Origin: Lunularia cruciata | Taxonomy: Eukaryota; Streptophyta; Marchantiopsida; Lunulariales; Lunulariaceae | NCBI GenBank assembly: GCA_948567375.1 | Contig: OX419757.1 | Location: 61,070,001-61,134,000, forward strand | Direction: 5' to 3' | DNA: 64,000 nt | In this document: positions 10,481 through 21,993 of the stretch, in pieces | Layout: every line of letters begins with the position of its first letter | How positions within the stretch are numbered: the first letter of the stretch is position 1 | Notes under the pieces: generated by a model | What the model saw: the letters and a program-made list of their open reading frames with translations, nothing else | Told to the model about the DNA's origin: nothing | Databases searched by the model: none | Position numbers and translations under genes: made by a program

Positions 10481-12933
10481 ATGGGAGGAGGAAAGAAGAA
10501 CTCTGAATTTGCAGTGGGAAATCATTTGATTCGGAGGTTAGATGTAATAGCGAGGATCAAAGTCTTGAGCCGACTTTGGATCACATTTTTGGCATAGAAC
10601 TGGAATGTAAGCTTTCCAAGATTCATGACAGAAATCATCTAGAGCAAGTGTCTTGATGGACCAGAGGAAGAAGGGAAGAAAGGAAATCCGGCTCGCTGGA
10701 CAGAGTTGGATTGGAGACTTGTACTCGGGAAGGAAGTAGGCTCGGAGCAGGGAGCCACATTCTTGGGGAAGGGAGAGATAGCTCAAGAGACCCAAGAAGT
10801 GAGAGATGCCTTCTAGTCAAAGAGGACAAAGAACGGGTATAAGGTTGAGAGTTACAAAGACCCTATGAAGAGAGGGATTGTGAGTGCACTAATGGCTATC
10901 CTGAAACCGGAGTGAACCACATATGTGATGAAACACCAAGCGGTGTTCTTTCACAAGCTTTTCGCAGGAGAACCAATCAATTGGGCGAGGTGTTTTCACG
11001 GAAGAACGAGGCAAATGGTGTGGAATTTGTGGGATAAGTTGCCTCCACACTACATCGTGCCATTTGTAGCACACTTCTACCTCAGGCTCAACTTGCTGAA
11101 CTCGGCGGAGTGAAATCGGATGGTGTCACACTTCCATCCTGATTTGCAAAAGGAGGTCGACGTCGAGGAGTAGCAATACATCCTACAAATCAGGAGTACT
11201 GACAACTACTACGCAAAGACAGGGAAGAACATGGAGCTTGCAGAGAGTACCCTGACTATGAAGAAGAGAAGTCGGCAAGGTGACACCAAAAACATGAAGA
11301 AACCTCGGAAGACACAGAGAGGCAACCCGAGGCGAGGTATAGTGGTAATCGAGTCGGAGGACAAGGACTCAAAAGGAGATGCCGAACTCAAAACTGAAGA
11401 CTCGGAACCCGAGGAGGAGCTTGAGCTAACGCTGCAGAGTGGAGATATGAGTAGTGATAGTGATGAAGGGGGAGACATGACATCGGCACCAGCAGCTAAC
11501 AAATATGAAGAAGAAGTGCGAGCCGAGATGGAAGCCAAAGACAACACACAGCTGGAAGATGAAGTAACTGTGCCCGAAGAGAAGAAGATTGCAGTGCAGC
11601 GAGGAGTGCGCTCAAGACGTAAGGCAAAGTCTGAAGTGGGGCCGAGTAAGGCAAAAGAAGAGGTAAGAGGAAGCTCAAGAAGTGAGGTGTCAATTCTGAT
11701 ACGAAGACTGCAGAGAAGAAGGCAAGTATCGGATGAACATGAAGTACAAAGAGAGGTGGCCACACGAGAAGAAGTAACCCCGAGCAAAGGAGTGGAGTAC
11801 CTGCGGGAGGTGGTGTGCCCATTGTTGGTGAAGTTGGAGTACAAGAAGAAGGAAATGTAGTCGAGAGGTAAAGATTGTAAGTCCAGAGGTAAAGACTGTA
11901 TTGCAGGTGTTGGCGAGATTAGAAGAAGAAAATCGGAGTTGAAGAAGAGTGTAACCCGAGGAGAGGAGGAAAGAGAAGTACTGCGAGCAAAGGCAGTAGT
12001 AAGAAGTCAGGTAATCAAAGACCTGAAGAGAGAAGTAAGTTATCGAGAGGATCTTGTGAAGAAGAGTGACATAGCAAGAGAGAGACAAGTAGCGGAGTAT
12101 GAGATCTTGAAGCAGCAGTTTGCTGATTCAAGAGTAGAGGTAATCCATGCTATGGCAAGAGTAGCAGGGAAGGATCAAGAGCTTGATAGGGTGATGGAGA
12201 GTGTTGAGGAGAAGAAGCAACTCTGGCAAAGAAAGTTGGTGGCATGATACAGAGAAGAAGATCAATTACAAAGGGTTACTTCGTAGTCAGGAGGCGAAGG
12301 TTGTTCAAAAGGAGAAGGAGAAGGAGACGGTGAAAGCCGAGTTCAAGGAGGAGTTGGCAATGTACAGGGAGGACTGGCTTGCAGATTGAGAGCAAGAGAG
12401 AAAGATGAGATTGGAGCCAGTGAAGGAGATAGTCCTCAGGATGAACGCGATGTTGAGTATAGAGGCCAGCGTTTGGATTGAAGAAACGAGATTGCACGAG
12501 TTGAAATTGTTGGTGCAGGAGACGAGGCAAAGACAAGCGAAAGATACTGATTTGAATGCCTTACTAATTAGTCTTAGAACTCATGTAGACAGGAAGATTT
12601 TAGAGGTAGAAGATAATATCGCAATTAGATTAGACTTAGTGAAAATTGAGATAGAAAAGCTTTGGAAAGATGTTAGAGCAAAACCCGAAGTAGATAACAT
12701 AGGAGTGCAAATGTCTTTGGAGTTACTAGTGGAGACATTAGAGAAGAGTGGGTCAGGAGATGAGGAGTAAGATAGATTGCCCACTAGTGCAATTTCAGAT
12801 CAGGAAAAAGAATTGCTGGAATTGGTAGAAGAAGTAGAAGATATGAAACCCAAGGATAGAGTAGTAAGAAGTAGATTTACTTCGGGGTTCGGGTTTGAAA
12901 GCCGATGATGAAGTAGACATTGGATCGGAGTAG
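10481..12933 (+). pseudogene. LTR2-internal coiled-coil protein gene, copy A (decayed)
   Basis: Starts ATG GGA GGA GGA (MGGGKKNSEF), the start shared with copies C and D. It stays in frame 2 to 11860 with several nonsense codons (for example TAG 10597-10599, TAG 10640-10642, TGA near 10914), then continues in other frames (11939-12247; 12405-12770). Recognisable parts: an N-terminal conserved domain with the motif WITFLA and a later HFYLRLNLLN block, an acidic Ser/Glu-rich middle, an Arg/Lys-rich patch, a Glu/Lys/Leu heptad-like region, and the conserved tail LEKSGSGDEE near 12745. The protein family is not recognised. Confidence 0.75.
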
Positions 12934-13726
12934 TAACAAATTTGAGATTTGAAGAGGCAGATATGAAGAGGTGCATTGTCATTTCAGATCTACAAGTTTG
13001 TAGAGTTGTTAGGAGGAGGTACATTAGGAAGATAACTGTCAATTGATTCACTATTTAAGAGTGGCATTCGCAGTCAAATGTTGTTCAGTGCTCATTATTT
13101 TTGAGAATAGATAAAGCAAAGTGCTGTGAAGCAATGCTGGTCGCTTGAGCTTGATTCCGAGTATCAACTTTGTAACTGTGTTTGGGAGTGTGTGAAGAAA
13201 TTTGAAGTGCAAGTCAGTGTGCTTGTTGGATGTTGGATTCCACAACCTTGATCTTCATTCTTTGTGTTTGATCTTGAGTGAAGTGCAATTGAAGCAATGC
13301 CTTGACAGATCTAAGAGGAATTGTAGTGTTGGTAGTATTTTACATTTGTGAGTGCAGTGCAAAGTTGATGTGAAGCAATTTCAATTGAGGAAGTTGTGCC
13401 TTCAGTGGAGGGGTGGAACACAATTTTGAGGCAAAGTTGTTTTGCAGTGAAGTGCCATTTTTGGGAGAGCCTGAATCATCACAATCAAGATTGTTTGGAA
13501 AGATTTGATGGAGTTGTGATTATGGAGTGTTGATTTGTGACAAGACTGCAAGTTAGTGCTTGTTACTCTCTTTTGGGTGTGGTTTCTACCTGAGAGATTA
13601 AAAATGCAACCAAGAAGAACTACAATTGTTACTTTGCTTTGTATTTGACCAATTCTGACTCGTGTCTCTGTGGGAACAAACTTTACTTACCCGATTACCG
13701 CAAAAGTGATATTTGTCGGGTTGTCA

Positions 13727-14950
13727 TATATAGATAACAGTGGCACAATCACTAGAACAACAAGTGAGGGTGGACTAGTTGGCTAGGGCACCAGTCTAGG
13801 AACAAGAGATCTAGGGGTCAAATCCTATTGCGCATAATCTAGCAAGAAAGGCAGATTTTGCCAACCAATGACCAAGATCTACTCTAAACTAGCTAGCCTC
13901 GGGCCAGCAAGTTGGCTTGCTGGCCCTTCTAGGCCTTCGTAGCCTCTCATAGCCCATTGCCCTATGCCTCAAAATGCCAAAATTCAGCCAAATGAGGCCT
14001 TTCTTGTTGCCACTTCAAACCTCCTCCAACATTGGCAAACCTTCTCCAAATCTACAAAAGTCCTCCAAATCTGGCCAAAATCTGACGTAAATCCAACCAA
14101 AATTTGACATAAACCCTAAAGTTGACTGTCCGCCAAATCCCCCGCTAACTTTCCTCCCAAGCCAAATTGACAACATAGGTTTTCCCAAATCACAAATTCA
14201 TGAGAATAGCTTCCCAACTCCACCTTCAATTTGACCTTTTGAGTCCAACTTGTAGCAAATTGGTCCTACCTTCACCTCCTAAGCTCAAAATTACAACCAT
14301 TGCTCAAAATTTGCTTCTTCTTTGCTCAAAATTTGGCCACCGCTTCCGCACACTATTTGCTTTCCTGCCAAATCTGCATCAATCAAATGAGCTTCTGCAC
14401 ACTAGAGAAACATTGAACTTGGATCGAGCTACCAACGATCCACCGAGCTTGGAGATACCACCAACACTCAAAGTTCTTGCACCCAATTTCCCCTTGACTT
14501 CACTTCTCTGATGTAATCATATTGCTTACCACTCTCAACTCAACACAACTCAGATGAGTACTTGATCTATCACTCCATAAATTGCCAACAACTGGGCACT
14601 GATTACAATCAAGCCACACCCACTCAAGCATAGAGAATCTAGGTGACGCTCACCGGCCTCTGTCCACCATAGCCAGGAACTTGAAGGCTCAACATCAGAG
14701 TGGAGCTCACTTCAAAACTATACCCCCTGGACTCAAGCTAGCTCTAAAACCCTAACGGTTCTGCTGATGGCACACTTGATGGTACAAACGATGCAAAGTG
14801 ACGGTGGGCTCCACCACGAAGTCAATATCCCAAACACAAAATCTGACCATCAGAAAGTAGTCTTTGAGAAAATGCTGAAATAACTCTAACTACTTTCACT
14901 AGAACTCTTGTGTTTGAGCATCTAGATGCGACACTACAAATGGCGTGACA
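13727..14950 (+). repeat. T3 dispersed repeat, copy 1 (LTR-like ends)
   Basis: It shares its whole length with a minus-strand copy at 39888-40888 and partly with 60712-61165. The inferred ends are TGTATCGATAACAG (here TATATAGATAACAG) and GGCATGACA (here GGCGTGACA), a TG...CA pattern typical of LTRs. No coding frame of note. The 5' end carries a tRNA-like stretch. Flanks are LTR2-A on the left and LTR2-B on the right, and I cannot find a target duplication. Confidence 0.7.
13767..13827 (+). other. tRNA-like segment with possible pol III A and B boxes
   Basis: TAGTTGGCTAGGG (13776-13788) resembles a tRNA D-arm/A box, and GGGTCAAATCC (13815-13825) resembles the B box GGTTCRANTCC, about 39 bp apart. 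This is the head-region pattern of a tRNA-derived SINE. It is not a functional tRNA: I could not fold a full cloverleaf. The second T3 copy (about 40795-40855, minus) keeps the A-box-like part exactly, but its B-box-like part is weaker. Confidence 0.4.
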
Positions 14951-15527
14951 ACACTCCTTAATCACAACTCCATCAAATCTTTCTAAACAATCTTGATTGT
15001 GATGATTCAGGCTCTCCTAAAAATGGCACTTCACTGCAAAATGACCTCACCTCCACTAAAGGCACAACTTCCTCGACCAAAATTGCTTCACATCAACTTT
15101 GCACTACACTCACAAATGCGGAATACTACCAACACTACAATTCTTCTCAGATATATCAAAGCATTGCTCCGATTGCACTTCACTCAGGATCAAACACAGA
15201 GAGTAAAGATCAAGGTTGTGGAATCCAACATCCAACAAGCACACTGACTTGCACTTCAAATTTCTCCACACACTCACAAGCATAGACATAGAATTGATAC
15301 TCGGAATCAAGCTCAAGCAACGAGTACTGCTTCACAACACTTTGCTTTATCTATTCTCAGAAATAATGAGCATTGAACAATGGTTTCCTACAAATGCCAC
15401 TCTTAAATAGTGATGCAAACGACAATTAATAACAAAAATACCATTCCCTAACAACTCTTCCTACTTGTAGATCCAAATTGACAATACACCTCTTCATATC
15501 TGCCTCTTGAAATCTCAATTTTGTTAC

Positions 15528-17890
15528 TACTCCGATCCAATGTCTACTTCTTCTTCAGCTTCCAAACCCAAAGAACTTCACTTACTACTTTGTCCTTGGG
15601 TTTCACAACTCCTCATTCCTCTACCAATTCTAACACTTCTTCATTCTGATCTACAGTTGCACAAGTGGGTAATCTATCTAACTCCTTATCTCCCGACCCA
15701 CTCTTCTCTAATATCTCCGATGGTAATTCTAAAGACATTTGTACTCCTATGTCATCTACTTTGAGCTTTGCTCTCACATCCTTCTGAATTTTATCTATCT
15801 CTAATTTCACTAAGTCTAATCTAATCTTGATATTATCTTCTAATATCTTCCTATCTACATAAGTTTTGAGACTAATAAGTAAGGCGTTCAGTCTTTATCC
15901 TTTGCATTTCTCTTCCTTGTCTCCTACACCAACAACTTCAACTTGTGCAGTCTTGTCTCTTCAATTTGCACATTGGCTTCTGTACTCCGCATTGCATTCA
16001 TCTTCATCACTATCTCCTTCAATAACTCAAGCTTCATTCTTCTCTCACATTCCCGATCTGCAAGCCAATCTTCTCTATACATTGCCAATTCCACGTCAAA
16101 CTCGGCTTTCATTGTCTCCTTCTCCTTTTGCGCAATCTTCTCCTCTAGATTACAAAGCAACTTTCTCAGTCTTTCTTATTCTCTATGTCACACAATCAAT
16201 TCCCTTTGCTAGAGCTGCTTCTTCTCCTCTACATTCTCCATCATCCTATTGAGCTCTTGCTCCTTGTCTGCTACCCTTGCCATAGCATGAATAATCTCAA
16301 GTAGAGAATTAGCAAACTGTTGTTTCAAGATCTCATTGCTACTTGCTTTTCTCTTGCTATGTCATTCTACTCTATGATTCTCTCTACTCCCTACTTCTCT
16401 CTTCAAGTTCTTGATTACTTGATTCTATACTATTGCATCTACTCATAGTACTTCTCTTTCCTCCTCACCTCAAATTGCACTCTTCTTCAATTCTGAGTTA
16501 TCTTCTTCTAATCGCGCTAACACCTACAATATAGTCTTCACTTTTGGACACTTAAACTGCATCTCCTTTTTCTTGTGCTCTAACTTTACTAACAACAAGC
16601 ACACAATCTTCCGTAGATACTCTACTCCTTCACTCGGAGTTACCTCAACCTGCGGACTTGTCTCCTTCTTCATCTCTTCCTCACTCGACACTTGCCTTCT
16701 CAACCGTAGTTGCCTTATAGGAATGGATTCTTTGCTCCACAAACTTCCACTCTCTACTTCTCTTACCTTACTTGGCCCTGCTTCATTCTTTGCCTTCCTT
16801 CTAGAGCAAAATCCTCTCTGAATTGTCACCCTCTTCTCCTCTTGCTCTAGAACTTTGTCTTTAGGTTTTGGGTTACATTTCTCCTCCGTATTCATCTTTA
16901 CTTCCTCCTCTTTGGGTACCAATTGCATCTCCACTCCATCATCATTATTGCTATTTGTGTCCCCACTTTGTAGCATAAACTCAGGTTCTTCCCCTTTCTT
17001 CAAGTCTTCGTGCTTGCACTCGGCCTCCCCTTCCAACTCTTTGTCCAATGATGCAATTACCACCAATTCTCTCCTTGGGTTCACCCTTCTAGCTTTCCAA
17101 GGTCTTGCCATTGCTACTTCTTCTTCTTCTCCTTGTCAAATCCTCTTCTTTGACTTTGGAGTGTTTACCTTCACCTGCACACTCTGCCCTGTTTGCACGT
17201 AGTACTTGTTGCTGCTCCTTATTTGCAAGATGTACTATTGCTCCTCCGTATCAACCTCTCTTCTCAAATCGGGATGGAAATGTGACACCATCTTGTGTCT
17301 TTCTGCCGCATTGAGCAAGTTCAGCCTTAGATAGAAATGGGCTACAAACAACACAATGTAATGTGGAAGCGACCTGTCTTGCAAATTCCACACCATTTGT
17401 CTTGTTCTCTATTGGAAACACTTTGCCCAATTAATTGGCTCTCCTGCAAACATCTTGTGGATAAACACCACTTGATGCTTCATCACATAGATTGTTCTCT
17501 CCGGCTTCAAGATCACCATTAGTGCACTTACAATACCTCTCTTCATAGGATCTTTATAGCTCTCCACTTTGTAGCCATTCTTTGTGCACTTCAAAGAGAA
17601 AGCATCTCTCACTTCTTGGTTTTCTTCAACTACTTCTCCCTTCTCCAAGAACGTAACACCATGCTCTGTCCTTGCTTCTCTTCCAAGTACTTATCTCCAA
17701 TCCAACTCTATCCATCTAGACACTTACTCTCAATGATCTCAGTCATGAAACCTGAAAAACTAACATTCCAGTCCCATGCCAAGAATGTGATCCAAAGCCA
17801 GCTTAGGACCTCAATTCTTGCAATCACATCTAACCTCCGAATTGCATGATTTCTCACTACAAACTTAGAGTTTTTCTTCCTACCTCCCAT
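15528..17890 (-). pseudogene. LTR2-internal coiled-coil protein gene, copy B (decayed)
   Basis: ATG at 17890 (minus) gives a start like MGGRKKNSKF. Conserved blocks are found in changing frames: N-terminal domain 17890-17400; acidic middle and basic patch in the open stretch 17111-16524 (195 codons, containing the conserved motif VEYLRKIVCLLLVKLE); heptad-like region 16160-15924; C-terminal tail LEKSGSGDKELDRLP in 15810-15613; stop at 15528-15530. Several frameshifts separate these blocks. Confidence 0.72.
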
Positions 17891-18069
17891 CTTTCTCTCT
17901 TCCACTCTAGGTTGGGAGCTATTCTTCCTACTGATTTTGGGACTAACTCTCTTGACTTCCTCTCAACACCCATGCGTCTTTGACTACACTTCCCTTCCCA
18001 CAATCTCCCACAAGACAACTTCTTAATGGCAATGGAAAATTACTTGTCATCACTTCATCTCTAGCTCAA

Positions 18070-18077
18070 ATTTTATA
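18070..18077 (-). promoter_or_regulatory. TATA box of LTR2-B
   Basis: TATAAAAT on the minus strand, about 185 bp upstream of the ATG at 17890, as in the other LTR2 copies. Confidence 0.55.
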
Positions 18078-18464
18078 GTGGCGTGCCTTCTCCATCTTTC
18101 TTCACTTTGAGTTTCTATCAAGAAATCACACCTCTTGCATGCTCCTGTCATTGTCAATTTTCCCTCACGTGTATGATGGCCATTTTTGTGAGTGGTACCT
18201 TCTTGAATGTCTTACCCTGAAGGAAGGTTGTTACACTATCCTTGCCTCGGGTTGAGTGCCCTCGAGACAAAGTTTCCTTACCTTGGGTTGTATGCTGACA
18301 AGGCAATTCCAAGTACTTCACCTTTTGACACAAAGTCACTTTACCTTGAGTTACAACCCAAGGACACCTTTCTTTGCCTTCTTTTGCTATACAAGCACAA
18401 TATGATTTCTTCTGTACACTTCTTCTTCACAAATTAAGAAAAAAACAAAAATGTGGGTACCACA

Positions 18465-20375
18465 AGCTTATGATTAGTTCACATGATCACTTTTTTCCCC
18501 AAGAGATAATGCCTCCATACCTTGGTGGCATATACCATTGCAAGTTGTTTCTAATCTCAAGTAGAGTAATTTCTTTTAGCTGTATTTAGTCAACAAGACA
18601 CAAAGGCAATGAGATGTAGTCCATCGGGGAATTCTTGTTGCAACATAGCTCCAATTGCAAAGTTAGAAGCATCAAAATCAACCACACAAGGTAGTTGAGG
18701 ATCATATGGTTGAAGAGTGGGTCTTGAAGACACCATGTGCTTTAACTTCTGGAATGCTTCTTTGTGGGTCCATTGGAAGCTCAAGTTCTTTCCCAAGAGG
18801 TCAGTCAATGGTGCAACCACATGAGCATAATAGTGGATGAACCATCTATAAAAACTGGCCAATCCATTGAATGCTTGTACTTCTATAGTATCCTTCGGGG
18901 TAGGCCAATCAATAATAGCCTTGATTTTCTCTTCTTCCATCTTGATCTCCTTTGATGAGATCTTATGACCCAAGAAGGTAACCTCATTCTACCAAAAGGT
19001 ACACTTCAACTTCTTGCAGTAAAATTTAGTTTGTTATAGTTGTCTTAGGACTTCTTGCATATGATTTATGTGTTCGGCCTTTGTCTTATTATAGATTAAG
19101 ATATCATCCAAGAACACCACCATGGACCGATCCAATAGTCCATCCAACACCCAATGCATCTGATCCATGAAGACCACTGGAGCATTAGTGAGTTCGAAAG
19201 GTAGAACTCTCCACTCGAAATGCCCATACCTTGTGCAAAAGGTAGTATTTTGCACATCTTCTTTATGCAATAAGAATTTGCCAATAGACACTACAAAGAT
19301 CCAACTTGGAAAAGTAGTATGCTCCACTTACTTGATCAAGCAAGTCATCAATCCGAGGCAAGGATATGCATTCTTCACGGTTTGCTTATTGAGCCCACGG
19401 TGATCAATACAAAAATGAAGTCCTCCATCCTTCTTTGGAACAAATAGTACCGGTGCTCCCCAAGGAGAGGTACTATGTTGTATGAAGTCCTTCTCCAACA
19501 ACTCTATAAGTGTTTTTTGCAACTCCTCCAACTCCTTTGGTGAGAGCCGATAGATTGGTCTACTCACTAGAGTACTCCTTGGCAATAACTCGATCTTGAA
19601 GGGCATACCTTGATTGGAGGGTAATCCCTTTGGCAGATCATCCGGAAACACATCCACAAACTCCTGAACTATCCAATCAACCATTGCTTGATGAGGCTCT
19701 TGGCCCTCCTTAGATGGTTCTTTTGCAATTGGCTTGATCCACACCGTGAAGGCAGACTTATCTTTCTTCAAAGCTTGCTCTATGGCTGCTTTACTAACCA
19801 ACTTCCCTTCTAAGGACTCATCTCTCTTCCAAGCTTGCTCCATGGTTGCCTTCTTGGCAAACTTCCCATCTTGGGACTCATCTCTCTTCAAGGTTTGCTC
19901 TATGGCTACCTTCTTGACAAACTTCCCGTCTTGGGATTGACTATTCTTAGGTGTCTTACTCAGAGGTGCCAAACAATCTAGTTTGGAAATTCTTACCTTG
20001 GTGTTGTACTTGAATTTGTCGTTGGGTCTAAACAAATTGAACCTTATGACATTCAAGCTAAGGTAGACCTAAAATGATATCAGAGTGTAGAGGTGCCACT
20101 ACAAGCCTCATACACTCCAAATACTCCTTCCCAATCTTGAAGGTAATAAGATGTGAGGTACGGAATGTAGAACCTTGTCTACCATCCGCCATCATCAATC
20201 TACTTCCAATTGCTGGCTTGATAGGAATACCCAATTCCTTTGCTACTTGCATAAACAAGCAAATCTTTGAACTTCTAGAATCAACCAAAATCCTACAACC
20301 CCGATTAGATATTGTACCTTGCAAGTGAAACAAACTTGCATAGGTCAAGTCTTCAATCCCATTGGAACTAATCAA
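18465..20375 (-). pseudogene. T5 protease, reverse transcriptase and partial RNase H
   Basis: Protease 20375-20058 with VDSRSSKICLF (DSG changed to DSR, as in T2b). Spacer and RT 20056-19034: the segment [17 protein letters not shown] precedes the RT palm; PFELTNAP and VVFLDDILIYNK mark the catalytic region. RNase H 18973-18590 starts GHKISSKEIKMEEEK and contains CVVDFDASNFAIGAMLQQ; a degenerate TNHKL box lies near 18470. Stops and frameshifts separate the blocks (for example, the RT first-Asp motif KLDLCSVYWQI lies in a different frame from the LDD motif). Confidence 0.85.
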
Positions 20376-20391
20376 GCTCCCACTAGGTGGC

Positions 20392-21380
20392 TCAAAATCT
20401 CCTACTAGGATTCTTTGTTTCCCTGATCATTCTGTTCCATAAACTCCATCTGGGCAACTTGTTGAGGTCGCACATTCCTAAGTGGACATTCAGCAATGCG
20501 ATGTCCAACTTGGCAACAATAAAAGCAACCTCTATTTTGTCGCAATCTTTCTCTTTCCGTTGTACCAAGTGATCTCCGTTGGATAGCATCCATCTCCATT
20601 GGTACCAATTCTTCCACTTGTTCATAGTGTATTGGTAGGCTTTGTGTTGGTCAAGGTCAAGACCAAGTTGTTGCAACCAAAAAAATCAAAATGCTCAGCC
20701 AATTGCATGGCTTCTTCTACGTTTTGTGGCTCCCGCATGGTCACCTCCAATTTGGTTTGTGACTTCAATCCTTGCACAAATCGATCTAGAACTTCACCTT
20801 CTTGGATATTTGGAATTTGCATGATGATGTTCTGAAATTGTATGATGTAGGTCCTTATTGAGCCAATTTGCTTCCACTCCACCAATTCATCTTGTGCGGC
20901 TTGGGTGGCATTTATAGTTTGAAATTAACCAAGTATAGCATCCTTGAATTCTGCCCATGTCAAAATTGGTGCAACAATCTGTCGTTTAGCTCGCTCCACT
21001 TGGAATTGCCACCAAAGTTTTGCCATACTATCCAATTGGCTAGAAGCCAAGAGAATTTTTTTCCACTTGTCTTGAAGATTGGGGGCTTCAAAGTAATGTT
21101 TGCAATCAAACACAAAATTCTCCACCATGCCCAAAAGATTCTTGCCTTCAAACACCTTGGGTTTTGGACATCAAATGCAATCTTCTCCATCTCAAACTGG
21201 CTCTCTCTCTATATGTTCTTGTTGTTGTTTGTCTTGTTCATCCAACAATTGAGTAAGATGTTTGATTTGTTGTTGCATTGCAAGGATAACATCCAATATT
21301 GCTACCATAACTACTTCTCTATTCCACTCCTCTCAATTTATCTAATTGATTAACACATAGATACAACACATCCACCGTTC
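20392..21380 (-). pseudogene. T5 gag with CCHC zinc knuckle
   Basis: A fragmented gag. A perfect C-X2-C-X4-H-X4-C knuckle (CFYCCQVGHRIAEC) lies at about 20486-20527. Upstream are pieces of a retrotransposon gag domain: 21155-20925 includes FVFDCKHYFEAPNLQDKWKK, and 20885-20622 includes QIPNIQEGEVLDRFVQGLK. Several frameshifts are present. Gag forms the particle shell and the knuckle binds RNA in this class of element. Confidence 0.8.
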
Positions 21381-21565
21381 TCCATAAGTTACAATTGGAA
21401 GTATCAAGGGTTCCTCAAACACGGTGATCATATGCAGAAAATCCTGCCCAAAGCGCAAGGTGATGAATTGTGTGAAATGATGCTTGGGTAATATTTGGAC
21501 ATGAAAATCCCAATGGTTTGGCAAAGTGGATTTGGTGGTCCATAAATTCCATCCATTCCATTCCT

Positions 21566-21577
21566 GCTTTGATATTA
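21566..21577 (-). promoter_or_regulatory. T5 primer binding site (initiator tRNA-Met type, degenerate)
   Basis: On the minus strand, TAATATCAAAGC directly follows the LTR end ACA. It matches the common plant site TGGTATCAGAGC, complementary to the 3' end of initiator tRNA-Met, at 9 of 12 positions. It fixes the LTR 3' boundary at 21579. Confidence 0.6.
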
Positions 21578-21682
21578 ATGTAAAAGATCAAGACTGAGGA
21601 GAGAAATAGGAGAATGGAAGCTCACGTTGGCACGCTTGAATGAGGGAAAACTCCAAATGCCTAGCATGAGCTTTGTCTTTGG

Positions 21683-21691
21683 TATTTATAG
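21683..21691 (-). promoter_or_regulatory. TATA box of LTR5
   Basis: CTATAAATA on the minus strand, about 105 bp before the LTR 3' end, with the heat-element-like cluster upstream of it. Confidence 0.6.
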
Positions 21692-21710
21692 GTAGCATAC
21701 AAAGCCCTTG

Positions 21711-21923
21711 AGAAGCTTCTCAAGAAGCTTCCTTGAGCCACTTTCTTAGAGTGCAAGCCAAGTTAACTAGGAAGCTTCTCAAGAAGCTTCCTTCTAGAAG
21801 CCGCCTACTTGGCGTGCAAGCTAAGCTAGTTAGAAGCTTCCTTCTAGAAGCTACTTGCTTGGGTCGCATGTTAACTAGTTGGGAAGCTTCCCAAGATACT
21901 TCCTAGATGCTTCTAGAATATTC
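21711..21923 (-). promoter_or_regulatory. Heat-shock-element-like cluster upstream of the T5 promoter
   Basis: TTCTAGAATATTC at 21911-21923 is a perfect three-unit heat shock element (nTTCnnGAAnnTTCn). Two further TTCTAGAA sites (21792-21799, 21842-21849) and GAAGCTTC palindromes at 21712, 21724, 21771, 21783, 21833 and 21883 fall in the same ~210 bp. All lie upstream of the LTR5 TATA box on the minus strand. Heat shock factors bind such sites, and heat elements in LTRs drive heat-induced transcription in the Arabidopsis element ONSEN. Activity here is inferred only. Confidence 0.55.
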
Positions 21924-21993
21924 TAGGCTAATTTGGCTTATTCTCTACTTTGTTAGCCTTACTAACTATGTCGCTAAACTCCATATTGTTACA

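Larger units (their letters stand above)
9927..13726 (+). repeat. LTR2-A: giant 3' LTR of T2b (~3.8 kb)
   Basis: Begins TGTGGTGCCTACATTTT directly after the T2b polypurine tract and runs to GGGTTGTCA, two bases short of the consensus end GTTGTCACA, where repeat T3 takes over. Layout: about 390 bp of putative U3, a TATA box at 10314-10320, a decayed long reading frame (10481-12933), then about 790 bp of conserved non-coding sequence ending in the element's characteristic terminus (TTACCGCAAAAGTGATATTTGTCGGG and so on). Confidence 0.85.
14951..18464 (-). repeat. LTR2-B, minus strand, 3' end missing
   Basis: Read on the minus strand it starts TGTGGTACCCACATTTTTG at 18464 and follows the LTR2 order: U3, TATA (18070-18077), coding relic, downstream non-coding part. 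Homology stops near 14951, about 200 bp short of the consensus end, next to T3. It interrupts the RNase H of T5 at 18465. There is no polypurine tract beside it, so it is probably a solo LTR whose far end was lost. Confidence 0.8.
18465..21993 (-). mobile_element. Ty3/gypsy retrotransposon T5 (minus strand, 3' part missing)
   Basis: Order on the minus strand: a 415-bp LTR (21993-21579), a tRNA primer site, gag with a zinc knuckle, protease, reverse transcriptase, and RNase H cut off at 18465 by LTR2-B. Integrase and the 3' LTR are absent. It is inserted into an LTR1 copy after GGAGGAGTAT, the point where LTR1 homology stops at 21994. The RT active site reads FLDDILIY, the style seen in chromovirus-type gypsy elements, unlike T1 and T2. 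Confidence 0.85.
21579..21993 (-). repeat. LTR5, 5' LTR of T5
   Basis: TG...CA repeat, TGTAACAATATGG at 21993 to CTTTTACA at 21579 on the minus strand. The 5' edge is set by the break in LTR1 homology, the 3' edge by the primer site. It contains a TATA box and, upstream of it, many GAAGCTTC and TTCTAGAA motifs. Confidence 0.78.

Noticed and set aside
11209-11844. 211-codon minus-strand frame (and similar ones at 26613-27152, 46198-46457, 47038-47535)
   Set aside because: These are antisense shadows of the Glu/Lys/Ser-rich LTR2 protein; the sense frame is conserved among copies and the antisense products are low-complexity Ser/Leu.
13767-13827. A functional tRNA gene
   Set aside because: No paired acceptor stem or complete cloverleaf could be drawn, and the segment lies in a dispersed repeat.
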